The position numbers and the translations under genes are program-made. The notes under the pieces are model-generated. The model was not told where the DNA came from, did not search any database, and worked only from the letters and a program-made list of their open reading frames with translations. A DNA stretch of 49,022 bases from Gordonia alkanivorans NBRC 16433 (GTDB taxonomy: Bacteria > Actinomycetota > Actinomycetes > Mycobacteriales > Mycobacteriaceae): assembly GCF_000225505.1 (NCBI RefSeq), contig NZ_BACI01000089.1, positions 1-49,022 of the forward strand. The letters run 5' to 3'. Position 1 is the stretch's first letter; each line of letters starts with the position of its first letter. Shown piece after piece: positions 9,921-21,400 of the stretch.

Positions 9921-10282
9921 CGGCGGGTCACCGGTGGAAGTGACGAGATGGCGTCGAGGTGCTCACGCTGAGCGTCGAGGGTGTCTATCAGGAACGTGCG
10001 CGCGATGACCAGGAGATCGGAGATCTTCGGGTGGGCGAGTTCGTAGAAGACGGCGTTGCCGACGCGGTTGGCGGTGACCACCCGGTGCCGCTTGAGGACG
10101 CCCAGATGCTGCGACAGCAGCGTCGGCTCGAGGTCGGTGGCGGCGAGGAGTTCACTGACCGGCGTCGGATCACCGTTGGCGCTGAGCACCTCGAGGACCC
10201 GGATGCGAGCGGGGTGCGCGAGGGCCTTGAACAAGTTGGCCTTGATCTCGTACAGCGGCTTGTCGGGGCCGGGATCGGTCAC
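9917..10282 (-). CDS. ArsR/SmtB-family repressor without cysteines
   Basis: A 121-residue winged-helix regulator. FKALAHPARIRVLEVLS (about 18-34) is the family signature, followed by the recognition helix region PTLLSQHLGVLKRHRVVTAN and the wing VGNAVFYELAHPKI. The protein contains no cysteine, so a classical thiol metal sensor (ArsR, CadC type) is unlikely; it may sense another ligand, redox-independent metal or ion state. GTG 10282 is supported by GGAG 6 bases upstream. It heads the operon with the SulP transporter, and the palindromes at 10322-10356 by its promoter make autoregulation and control of sulP likely. Confidence 0.9.
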   Translation of the reverse strand: MTDPGPDKPLYEIKANLFKALAHPARIRVLEVLSANGDPTPVSELLAATDLEPTLLSQHLGVLKRHRVVTANRVGNAVFYELAHPKISDLLVIARTFLIDTLDAQREHLDAISSLPPVTRR

Positions 10283-10321
10283 GGGTCACTCCAACGGCGG
10301 TCGGTAGGCAGGCAGTGCCAG

Positions 10322-10363
10322 TTGATGACTTGACGGATTGAGAAATTCATCAATCCATACTAT
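10322..10363 (-). promoter_or_regulatory. Candidate arsR-sulP promoter and operator
   Basis: Two nested perfect dyads: TTGATGA (10322-10328) with TCATCAA (10347-10353), and GGATTGA (10335-10341) with TCAATCC (10350-10356). On the minus strand a TATAGT -10-like hexamer (10363-10358) abuts the operator, so a bound repressor would cover the start region. ArsR-family operators commonly have ATCAA/TTGAT-type half-sites. The start codon is 40 bp further on. Confidence 0.68.
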
Positions 10364-10384
10364 AGCTCGTCCCTGAACACGGAA

Positions 10385-10413
10385 GCACCCCGCGGCCCTG
10401 GTCCGCGGGGTGC
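10385..10413 (-). terminator. Hairpin after katG
   Basis: A perfect 11-bp stem, GCACCCCGCGG with its complement at 10403-10413, loop CCCTGGT, 21 bp after the katG stop. There is no T-run on the minus strand, so it is a stem-only terminator of the kind frequent in GC-rich actinobacteria. Confidence 0.7.
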
Positions 10414-10433
10414 CCCCGATCGATCAGGCTGGA

Positions 10434-13140
<2,707 letters not shown>

Positions 13141-13291
13141 GCGACCACCTTAGGCACACCGTCTACGCGTTCACGTCGTTTTTCTGGATCTGATCAAAAC
13201 TCCGTGGGAACAGCGGATTGACGGGTCAGCTGAGAGGGAGCGTGACGCGGTCGTCGTACACGACCACGGGAGACGCAGGGCCGCTGCCGGA

Positions 13292-14077
13292 ATGGTGACA
13301 GTAGCTGTCCTAGAGGCCTGGCAGCCTCGTGACGTGACGACGAATGAGAGCAACCCACCCATCATCCTGATCGCCGGACATTGGCTGGGGGCGTGGGCAT
13401 GGGACGAGGTACTGGAACACCTGACCGCGGCGAGTCGGCGGGCCATTCCGATGACGCTTCCCGGCCTCGACGAGCAGGACTGCGGACGGGCCTCCAGGAC
13501 GCTCGACGACCAGGCGAAGGCGATCGGACAGACGCTCCTCGGAGCAGGGGCATCCGAGTCCGTGCCGGTGGTGATCGTGGCGCACAGCGGGGCAAACGCG
13601 CCGGTGAGTCTGGTGCTCGATCGGCGGCCGGAACTCATACGCCGCGTGGTCTGGGTTGACAGCGGTCCCGTCGCGTCGGGGAGCGTGTTCGCCCCGGATG
13701 CGCCGGAGGATCTGGACGAGCTTTCGCTGCCGCCCTTCGATGTACTCGGGGAGCAGGCGAGCTTCGAGGGGCTGAGCACCGAAGCGCTCCAGCGATTTCG
13801 GGCCAGGGCCGTTCCGGAACCCGGGCTCGTGCTCCGGCAGCGGGTGGAGCTCACCAACGACGCGCGTCTGGCGGTCCCGACCACTCTGGTGTGCTGCTCG
13901 ATCCCGAGCGCGCGGATAACGGAGCTGGCCGACGCGGGTCACCCGATGTTCGCCGAGGTGTCGAGGCTCGAGCAGGTCGACTTCGTCGACCTGCCGACCG
14001 GGCACTGGCCCATGTGGAGCCGACCCGGCGACCTGGCGCACATCATCACCGAGGCGGCGGGTCTCCCGGTCGGTTGA
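13292..14077 (+). CDS. Alpha/beta-hydrolase fold protein
   Basis: A 261-residue putative serine hydrolase or esterase. The oxyanion region IILIAGHWLGAWAWDEV (24-40), nucleophile elbow VVIVAHSGAN with Ser99, and the terminal histidine in LPTGHWPMW (His238) fit a short-chain hydrolase or methylesterase-like (salicylate-binding/RutD/EstC) fold; Asp123 in WVDS is at the usual strand end. The elbow is A-H-S-G-A instead of G-x-S-x-G. The frame opens at ATG 13292, with GTG 13334 as an alternative start closer to the fold. It diverges from furA. Substrate unknown. Confidence 0.75.
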   Translation: MVTVAVLEAWQPRDVTTNESNPPIILIAGHWLGAWAWDEVLEHLTAASRRAIPMTLPGLDEQDCGRASRTLDDQAKAIGQTLLGAGASESVPVVIVAHSGANAPVSLVLDRRPELIRRVVWVDSGPVASGSVFAPDAPEDLDELSLPPFDVLGEQASFEGLSTEALQRFRARAVPEPGLVLRQRVELTNDARLAVPTTLVCCSIPSARITELADAGHPMFAEVSRLEQVDFVDLPTGHWPMWSRPGDLAHIITEAAGLPVG

Positions 14078-14110
14078 GTTCGGTGCGTCGGAATGCTACG
14101 GCGCGAACGT

Positions 14111-14575
14111 CTACGGCTGCGCGCAGGCCGGTGCGTCGGCGTCCTCCGACAACGGCTTGCCGGGCGGCATCACGTAGAGGACGTCGAGGATCACCGGAAC
14201 GGTGCCGAGGTTGGTGCCCTCGTGGGTGTTGACCTTCCCGCCGGGCTCTTCGATGATCTGGCCCGCCCGGTAGACGACCGGCTTGCAGTCCGCTCCCGGG
14301 TGGGTGAGAGTGCCCTGCCGGACGAAGCCGTAGATCTGGGCGTCGTGGTAGTGCCAGCCGGTGGTGCCGCCGGGGGCGATGGTGATCTCGCGGACCTCGA
14401 CGTGAGCGCCCTGGGGGATGAACGGCAGCAGTCCGGCAGGGATGTCGGTGTGGGCGAGGGTGACCGCTGAGATCCCCGACGAGGGAGTCGCATTCGCGAG
14501 GGCCGGCCCGAGGAGGCCGGGCGTGAGGAGCGTGGCCGCGGCGAGGGCGGTGATTGTTGCGGTGCGGAAGGTCAT
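14111..14575 (-). CDS. Secreted cupin-domain protein
   Basis: A 154-residue protein with a clear Sec signal peptide (TFRTATITALAAATLLTPGL then GPALANA, probable cleavage near residue 30). The mature part is one cupin: VREITIAPGGTTGWHYHDAQ gives the first metal motif with two histidines (HYH) and a later VNTHEGTNLG supplies the third. Two cysteines (DCKP, PACAQP) could form a disulfide. The cupin probably binds a metal outside the membrane; the reaction, if any, is unknown. It converges on the hydrolase gene across 33 bp. Confidence 0.8.
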   Translation of the reverse strand: MTFRTATITALAAATLLTPGLLGPALANATPSSGISAVTLAHTDIPAGLLPFIPQGAHVEVREITIAPGGTTGWHYHDAQIYGFVRQGTLTHPGADCKPVVYRAGQIIEEPGGKVNTHEGTNLGTVPVILDVLYVMPPGKPLSEDADAPACAQP

Positions 14576-14650
14576 CGCGCGAGATTACGACGCGACTGGG
14601 CGCGTGAGCTGCGATTTCGACGAATCGGTCGCGATTCTTCGCTCACTTCG

Positions 14651-14689
14651 TCCGTTCGCGCTCACGCGATATCGATGAGCGCGAACGGA
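14651..14689. repeat. Perfect 14-bp inverted repeat
   Basis: Arms TCCGTTCGCGCTCA (14651-14664) and TGAGCGCGAACGGA (14676-14689) with an 11-base spacer that itself contains ATCGAT. It lies 76 bp upstream of the cupin start, in a 209-bp intergenic stretch (14576-14784) that otherwise holds only a terminator. It could be an operator or a long hairpin in a leader. Confidence 0.7.
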
Positions 14690-14731
14690 TCCCGTGATCG
14701 CGACGTCAGACGCGCGCGGTGCGGACACACG

Positions 14732-14768
14732 ACGACGGCCGCCATCCGAAAAGGATGACGGCCGTCGT
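14732..14768 (-). terminator. Hairpin after the ferritin-like gene
   Basis: A 16-bp stem with one G-T pair, ACGACGGCCGCCATCC against GGATGACGGCCGTCGT, closed by GAAAA, 17 bp after the stop at 14785. No long T-run on the minus strand; the plus side reads TGTTGTCTTG, so it may work in both directions. Confidence 0.75.
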
Positions 14769-14784
14769 GTTGTCTTGTGCCAGA

Positions 14785-15801
14785 TCAGCTGTCGATGCCG
14801 ACCAGTTCCTTGGCGAGCTCGGCGAAACGGATCTCGATGGCCGAGACCACCCGCTGGCGGTTCTTGTGGGTCTCCTCGTAGGCGAGGGTCACCCGCAGAT
14901 CGGCCGGCGTGGTGAGGTCCTTGACCGCGGCCACGGCATCGCCGACGTTGAGGTCGGTGTAGCCCTCGATCGGCAGGTCCTCGGCCTCGACAGTCCCGGT
15001 GATCGCGCGGAGCTGGTGGAGTGCGTCCGCGGCACCCTTGGCGCCGTTGTCGCGGGCACTCTCCTCGACAGCCTCGAGGGCTGCGTCGCGTCCGGCGGCG
15101 ACGGTCTTCGAGACAGCGGTGCCCGCGTTCTCGATGGCGTCACCGGCGCGTGAGGCGGCAACCGCGGCGTCGTCTACGGCGCTCGCGAAGCGGCTGCGTA
15201 CCAGCGCGACCGGATCGGGGATCTGTCGGGCGAAGTCGGCGGTCCGGTCGATGGCCCACGAGGCGCCGTTGGCCGGTGCGGCGAGCGCACGCGCGGCGAG
15301 TCCGCTGACCCACTGGGTCGGGCCACGACGCAGTGCGGTCGGCCCGCCCAATGCTTCTTCGGCGAGAACGGTGGTCAGCCAGTCGGCCGTCGCGGTGTGG
15401 GCGACGATCAGCTTCTCGGCGAGATCGACGAGTGCCTTGTCCTCCTGACCGGTGGCGAGGGCCTTGAGGTACGTCGAACGTGCGAGGAGTCGCTGCTCGA
15501 GGGCGAGATCGTCGAGGAGTGCCTCGTCCAGCGGCTGGGCCTGCTCGACGACGGTCTTGGCCAGGGCGCCGACCCGGCCGATCACGGGACGGATCACGTC
15601 GACGAGTCCCCCGCGTTCGCGGAGGGCTTCCTCGATCGCGACGGCGCGCAGCCGGGCGTTCTCGGCGTTCTCGGCGAGCTCCTTGCGGATCGCGTCGGTC
15701 CGGGCCTGGGCCTGACGCGTCTCGGCGATCTGGATCTCGGTGTGGGTCATCGCGAGGATTGCACGAAGTTGCTGGTGGACGGTGGTGGTCGAAACAGTCA
15801 T
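14785..15801 (-). CDS. Ferritin-like domain protein
   Basis: A 338-residue, largely helical protein. Residues about 10-170 form long amphipathic helices rich in Glu, Ala and Leu (AILAMTHTEIQIAETRQAQA, LDEALLDDLALEQRLLARST, DLAEKLIVAHTATADWLTTV), consistent with a ferritin-like four-helix bundle; the acidic and histidine residues HTEIQ and AHTATADW are plausible metal ligands but I cannot confirm a dinuclear site. A low-complexity Ala-rich middle (about 190-260) precedes a C-terminal segment with EGYTDLNVGDAVAAVKDL. ATG 15801 follows AAGGGAG by about 9 bases. Its own unit, with terminator hairpins on both sides. Confidence 0.6.
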   Translation of the reverse strand: MTVSTTTVHQQLRAILAMTHTEIQIAETRQAQARTDAIRKELAENAENARLRAVAIEEALRERGGLVDVIRPVIGRVGALAKTVVEQAQPLDEALLDDLALEQRLLARSTYLKALATGQEDKALVDLAEKLIVAHTATADWLTTVLAEEALGGPTALRRGPTQWVSGLAARALAAPANGASWAIDRTADFARQIPDPVALVRSRFASAVDDAAVAASRAGDAIENAGTAVSKTVAAGRDAALEAVEESARDNGAKGAADALHQLRAITGTVEAEDLPIEGYTDLNVGDAVAAVKDLTTPADLRVTLAYEETHKNRQRVVSAIEIRFAELAKELVGIDS

Positions 15802-15994
15802 TCGGTCTCGCTCCCTTCTCATCCGCGACGGGATGTGTACGTCCAGAGTGTTGCCACGACGACCGGGTACGTAACCTCCCTCTCGATATCCGCCGCAGTG
15901 TTGATCCGAAAACTGTTATGCCACAGTCGCCTACGTGGTTGGTGAGGTGGGTCACAGCCGGGTTTCGTGCACCGGGGGAAAAGCGCGAAGACGA

Positions 15995-16036
15995 CAAAAC
16001 GCCCCCGGTCGACGCATGGTGCGTCGTCGGGGGCGT
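15995..16036 (-). terminator. Rho-independent terminator of the hydroxybutyryl-CoA dehydrogenase gene
   Basis: Long stem with one bulged base: ACGCCCCCG plus CGACGCA on one side, TGCGTCG plus CGGGGGCGT on the other, loop TGG, then TTTTG on the minus strand. It lies 24 bp after the stop at 16061. Confidence 0.88.
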
Positions 16037-16060
16037 TCTGCCGGGATCGTCCCGGCTCGA

Positions 16061-16906
16061 TCAGTAGGAGTAGAAGCCGCGTCCGGACTTGCGGCCCAGG
16101 TGACCGGCGTCGACCATGCGGCGCAGCAGTGCGGGCGGCGCGAAGTGCGGCTCGGCGAACTCGTCGTACAGCGACTCGGCGGCGGCAAGGGTGATGTCGA
16201 GGCCGATGGTGTCGACGAGGGTCAGCGGTCCCATCGGGTAGCCGCAACCGCCCTTCATTGCGGTGTCGATGTCCTCGGCCGAGGCGTAGCCGGAGTCGTA
16301 CATCCGGATGGCCTGACAGAGGTATGGGATGAGCAGAGCGTTGACGATGAAGCCCGAACGGTCGCCGGCGTTGACCGGGTTCTTGCCCAGAACGTCCTTC
16401 ACATAGGTGCTGACCGCTTCGGCGGTCTCCGGCGAGGTGACCAGGGTCGAGATGATCTCCACCAGCGGCATCACCGGGACCGGGTTGAAGAAGTGGACAC
16501 CCACGACGCGCTCGGGACGCTTGGTCGCGGTGGCGACCTTGATGATCGGGATCGACGAGGTGTTGGTGGCCAAGATGGTGTTCTCGCCGACGGCCTCGTC
16601 GAGGCGCGCGAAGATGTCGCGCTTGAGCTGCTCGTTCTCGGGAGCGGCCTCGATGACCAGGTCGCGGTCGGCGAGGTCGGCGTAGTCGAGGCTGACGCGC
16701 AGACGGCCGAGCGCGGCGTCGGCGTCCTCCTGGCTGAGCTTGTTCTTGCTGACGGCGCGGGCCAGGGACTTCTCGACGCGCGCACGCGCGGCGTCGGCGA
16801 ACTCCTGCTTGACCTCGATGATGACGACATCGCTGCCGGACTTCGCGCACACCTCCGCGATGCCAGCTCCCATGGTGCCGCCGCCGATGACGCCGATGTT
16901 CTGCAC
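16061..16906 (-). CDS. 3-hydroxybutyryl-CoA dehydrogenase
   Basis: A 281-residue enzyme that interconverts (S)-3-hydroxybutyryl-CoA and acetoacetyl-CoA with NAD(P). The Rossmann start VQNIGVIGGGTMGAGIAEVC, the ENEQLKRDIFARLD region, the signature HFFNPVPVMPLVEII carrying the catalytic histidine (about 139), and TNTSSIPI are all typical; the C-terminal domain contains DRSGFIVNALLIPYL and GCGYPMGPLTLVDTIGLD. GTG 16906 is chosen because GGAGG lies 7 bases upstream; an upstream in-frame ATG would add a non-homologous leader. Mycobacterial FadB2 is the nearest known relative. Single gene with its own terminator, divergent from the esterase gene. Confidence 0.93.
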   Translation of the reverse strand: MQNIGVIGGGTMGAGIAEVCAKSGSDVVIIEVKQEFADAARARVEKSLARAVSKNKLSQEDADAALGRLRVSLDYADLADRDLVIEAAPENEQLKRDIFARLDEAVGENTILATNTSSIPIIKVATATKRPERVVGVHFFNPVPVMPLVEIISTLVTSPETAEAVSTYVKDVLGKNPVNAGDRSGFIVNALLIPYLCQAIRMYDSGYASAEDIDTAMKGGCGYPMGPLTLVDTIGLDITLAAAESLYDEFAEPHFAPPALLRRMVDAGHLGRKSGRGFYSY

Positions 16907-17109
16907 AGTAAAACCTCCGAGTCGAGTTACACGACAAACGGTAGTACGTCGGTTGGGTCCGGCGGAGTCGAGGTCACCCGCGCCCTCGGCCTGACTCGCC
17001 CCGCGGACCTGGACGATCGACCAAGCGGTTCCCGTGCGCAATCCCACGTGTTTACGATGACGGAGCGCGGGGCCGTCGGCCCCGGTGCACGCCGAGGTGG
17101 GAGTTCCGT

Positions 17110-18330
17110 ATGAAGCGCAAGTCGGGGAATGACGTCACCAGGCCTTCGTGGCTCGTCGCTTTCGCTCCTCGCACCTCAGGCAGCTGGGGGCCGGGCGCTT
17201 TCGCTCCTCGCACCTCAGGCAGCTGGGGGCCGGGCGCTTTCGCTCCTCGCACCTCAGGCGGCAGGGCGTCGGTGGGCATCGCGATCTTCTCGGTGTTCGC
17301 CGTGGTCGTCGGCCTGCTGGGTATCGGAGCCGGTACCGCGGAGGCCCGCACGCTCGACGGCGTCCGGTACGCACAGGCGAGTCCCGGAGCGCCCTACCGG
17401 CAGACCTGGACGTCGCCACGGAATTTCGTCGCCTCGGTGTGGTCTCCGTCGATGCAGACGCAGGTCCCGCTGCTGGTACAGACCCCGGCGAACGGCCACC
17501 AGGCCGCACCGGTGATGTACATGCTGAACGGGTCGTCGGGCGGCGAGGAGAACGACGACTGGACCCACGCCACCGACGCGAACGCCTTCTACGCCAACAA
17601 GAACGTCTGGACCGTGACCCCGATCGGCGGCGCGGCGACCTACTACGCCAACTGGCGGCGCGTGGACCCGGCGGCGAACTTCCGATACCAGGTGAAGACG
17701 TCGCGACCGCTGCGCTGGGAGACGTTCCTGACCTCCGAACTGCCTGCGACGTTCGAGGGGAGGCACGGCGGATACAGCTTCGGGCGGTCGCGTGGCATCG
17801 CCGGGATCTCGATGTCCGGCAACTCGGTGATCCGCCTCGCGGAGAATCATCCCGGTCTGTACCGCGCGGTGGGTGCCTACTCGGGCTGTGCCGAGACCGC
17901 GACGCCCACCGGGCAGCTCTTGCTGAGGAATGTCGCTTTCGTTCCTTACGGAGCCGACGCGACGAACATGTACGGGCTGCCGGGCGACCCCGAATGGGCT
18001 GCGCAGGACCCCGTTGTCAACGCATACAAGCTGGCTCGTCGCACGCCGGCACTGTGGATCTCTGCGGCCACCGGCCTGCCGGGCGGGCACGACAACCCGG
18101 CCGACCGCTCGGTCCGCGGGGACGTCGGAAAGCTTGCTGCGCAGGTGACGGCCGGCGGCTTCAGCGAGGCCGCCGCCCGGAGCTGCACGGTCACCCTGGC
18201 TCAGCGGCTTGCGGCCCTTCGTATCCCGGCTGTCGTACGGTTCCCGGCGGTCGGGACCCACTCGTGGGGTTACTGGCAGGACCAGATGCACCAGTCCTGG
18301 CCCATGTTCGCCAGGGCGCTGGGGGCGTGA
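17110..18330 (+). CDS. Mycolyltransferase-like secreted esterase with repeat-expanded signal peptide
   Basis: A 406-residue exported alpha/beta hydrolase of the antigen 85/corynebacterial mycolyltransferase family, which moves mycoloyl chains between trehalose esters and cell-wall arabinogalactan. Ser236 in GISMSGNSVIRLAENHP and His384 in GTHSWGYWQDQ are in the family places; MYMLNGSSGGEENDDW forms the substrate-site loop. ATG 17110 has GGTGGGAG 6 bases upstream and gives a basic n-region (MKRKSGND). Residues 17-50 are two full and one partial copy of AFAPRTSGSWGPG, encoded by a 39-bp tandem repeat, before the hydrophobic helix VGIAIFSVFAVVVGLLGIGA and cleavage near TAEA (77-79). Such an extended n-region is abnormal and may affect export. 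Confidence 0.85.
   Translation: MKRKSGNDVTRPSWLVAFAPRTSGSWGPGAFAPRTSGSWGPGAFAPRTSGGRASVGIAIFSVFAVVVGLLGIGAGTAEARTLDGVRYAQASPGAPYRQTWTSPRNFVASVWSPSMQTQVPLLVQTPANGHQAAPVMYMLNGSSGGEENDDWTHATDANAFYANKNVWTVTPIGGAATYYANWRRVDPAANFRYQVKTSRPLRWETFLTSELPATFEGRHGGYSFGRSRGIAGISMSGNSVIRLAENHPGLYRAVGAYSGCAETATPTGQLLLRNVAFVPYGADATNMYGLPGDPEWAAQDPVVNAYKLARRTPALWISAATGLPGGHDNPADRSVRGDVGKLAAQVTAGGFSEAAARSCTVTLAQRLAALRIPAVVRFPAVGTHSWGYWQDQMHQSWPMFARALGA
17142..17259. repeat. Dispersed repeat copy B with 39-bp tandem expansion inside a coding region
   Basis: Bases 17142-17184 match the intergenic copy at 2984-3026. From 17157 a 39-bp unit (CGCTTTCGCTCCTCGCACCT then CAGGCAGCTGGGGGCCGGG) occurs exactly twice, 17157-17195 and 17196-17234, followed by a 25-bp partial third copy to 17259. 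The unit length is a multiple of three, so the esterase frame is kept. Confidence 0.92.
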
Positions 18331-18478
18331 ACTGCCTGCAGATGCGACGACAGGGCAGGCCGCGTACCTCGTACTTCAGCCGCCTTTCAACTTTCCGGGA
18401 CTACGTTCGAGATGTGGACCCGGCTGAGCAGCACCGCCGACGATCGCCCGTCGAGGACCCGTCCCGGGGCGAACGGCG

Positions 18479-21400
18479 ATGACGGCGACGCGACGTGCGT
18501 TGTGGATGTCCCAGGTCCTTCAACCGGACGTCTCTCACGTCATCGCATTCGGGCTCACCCTGCGTGGGCCGCTCGACGTCCCGCGTCTGGTCGAGACGAC
18601 TCGTGCGGTACTCGAACACGTCGGGTGGGATGACGTACACATCCCGGCGGGATTCTCCCCGGCCGAGCCCACTACGCCGGATGGCGGTGTCGCCGAACCA
18701 CTCCGGCGTGCGAACTCCTCACTCGAGTCGATGGTGAGTGTCGATCTCTCCCGGTCCGCTGATCCGGAAGCCGAAAGCGAGAGCCGCGCACAGCAGTTCA
18801 TCGACGACGCCGACGGCGCAGACCTCACGATGCCGTTGTTCCGCAGTGAGCTGCACCGGCTGGCCGAGGATCGGCACCGATGGGTGATACGTGTCCACCA
18901 CGTGCTGACCGACGGTGCCGGGGTCTTGCGGGTCATGGGTCATGTCGCCGATGTGTACGGCGGCTCGGCCTCGGCGGCCGATCTTCCGGTGTCAGACCCC
19001 GTTCAGCTGGCGGCCGACGAGGACCGGTACGCCGTGTCGCGCCGTCGGGAATCCGATGCGCAACATTGGAAATCCGTTCTCGCCGGACATGAACCGTCGT
19101 TGCTGTCTGCAGTGCCCGCGCGGATGACGTCGGAGATCACCCGCGTGACACGACGATTGACGAGTCCACGATCCGCCCGGTCGGAGGAGCTCATCGCGGC
19201 GCTGGCCGGTTTGTGCGCGCGGCTCCTCGACACTCCCGACGTGGGGCTCGCGCTCCCGGTCGCGGCGCGTACGTCGGCGGTGCGTCGAATCGCGGTGCAG
19301 CCGCTGTCGAATGTGGTGCCGCTCGCCCTGGGCGGGATCGGTGACCTCACGGCCGCGGAGTCGGTCGAAGCAGTGTCGTCGGCAGTGATCGACGTGTTGC
19401 GGCACCAGCTCTACTCGCGTGAGGACATGCTTCGTGACAGCCCGCGATCCGCCGCTGTCGGGGTGGTGGTCAACCTGTTGCCCTCGTTCTCCCCGCCGGT
19501 CGTCGACGGTCTCCACTGGTCCCTGGAGGTGATGCGGACCGGCCCGGTCGGTGACGTGGCGGTGACGATGCACCCTGCCGATCAGCTCGGGCACCGGGCG
19601 GTCACCTGGGAAGCGCCGGCGGTGAGCTTCGACGCTGCGGCACTGGACACTCTTGCCGCGCGATACGACAACTTCCTGACGGCCCTGGTTCGCGAGATCG
19701 ACGACGAAGCGCCGATCCCCGACGACGCGGTCTTCCTGGAGGGGGAGTGGGATCGCTTCCGACGTCGCAACGGACCGCCGGCACCGCCTTTCAGCCCGAC
19801 GGCAGCGTTGTTCGCCGACTACTGTGCAGCCGATCCGTCGGCGCCCGCGCTCGTCGACGGCGACATCGAGTGGTCACGCTCCGAGCTCGCGGAACGGGTT
19901 GGTCGCGGTGCGCGGCGGCTCGCGGCGGCGGGCGTGCGGGCAGGGGACCCGGTCGTCGTCGCCGTGGAGCGGTCGGCGGCCTCGGTGGTCGCCTTCTGGT
20001 CGGTACTGTTGGCCGGCGGCGCCTGGGTACCGCTGGGAGATCCGACGGCCCCGGAGGCGCGAACGCAGACGCTCCTCGCCCGCAGCGGAGCACGGGTCGG
20101 GGTGTGTGACCCGGGGGTGGTCGTCGACGGCGGTGTCCGCTGGGTCGACTTGACCGAAGAAGGGGACACCGCAACAACTTCCGTCGACACCCGCGAGTGG
20201 AGACCGCCGGGGCTCGACCGCGGTCCCGACGACACGGCGTACATTCTCTTCACCTCGGGTTCGACCGGGCGCCCGAAAGGTGTGGTCATGCCGCACCGCG
20301 GGATCCCCGCCCTGGTCGCCGAGATCCGGGAGTCGTATGCGCTGACCTCCCGGTCACGGGTGCTGCACGTCTCGTCCCCGACGTTCGACACCGGCTTCGT
20401 CGAGATGCTGTCCGCCGTCGCGACCGGCGCGACACTGATCGTCGCGCCGGCGTCGACCCGCGGCGGCGATCCTCTCGCCGAGCTCATTCGGCGAGCGGGC
20501 GTAACCCACATCATCATGACGCCGTCGGTACTCGACACCCTGCCGGTCGACCTCGCGGACGGGCTCACCCAGGTGATCGTCGGCGGTGAGGCCCTGCCGC
20601 CCCGACTGGTGGACAGCTGGAGTGGACGTGTGCCCATGCGGAATGCGTACGGTCCCACGGAAACCCGGTGCAGTATCAACATCTCCCGGCCACTGTCGCC
20701 GGACGGTGAGATCACCGTGGGCCCGCCGATGGTCGGGGTGACCGAGTCGGTACTGGACCGGCGCGGCCGACCTCAGCCGCCGGGCGCACTCGGCACTCTG
20801 TACTGTGCGGGAACGCAATTGGCCGACGGATACCTGGACGACCCCGAGCAGACCGCCGAGGCATTCGTCGAATGCACCATCTCCGACGATACGGTCATGT
20901 ACCGAACCGGTGACATCGCCACCTGGACCGACGCCGGTGACCTGCGCATCCTCGGCCGGCGTGACGGCCAGGTCAAGTTGCGCGGTCTCCGGATTGAACT
21001 CGGCGAGATCGACGCGGCACTCATGCGCTGTGCAGGAGTCCGACGCTGCGCCACGACGTTTCGCGATCTGCCGGCGGGGATTCCCGGGATCGTGTCGTTC
21101 GTGGTCCCCGACGACACCTCCCGCCCTCCTGGTTCGCGTGCGCTTCGCCGGGAGCTGGCGCGGATGCTGCCGTCGTACATGGTGCCGACCATGGTCGTCG
21201 TCCTCGACGAGATGCCTCGTGCAGCCACCGGAAAGCTGAGTATCGCCGCGCTGCGGGACATCCCGTTGCCGGTCAACGCGCCGTCGCGGGAGGCGGCGGG
21301 CCCCCACGAAGCGCTGCTGGTGAAAGTGGTCGGGGAAGTGCTGGGAATCGAATCGGTGGACCCGATGATGGGTTTCGTGGAACAGGGCGGCGACTCGCTG

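Noticed and set aside
17157..17259. Short tandem units considered as a CRISPR-like array
   Set aside because: The units are directly contiguous with no variable spacers, and no cas genes are near.
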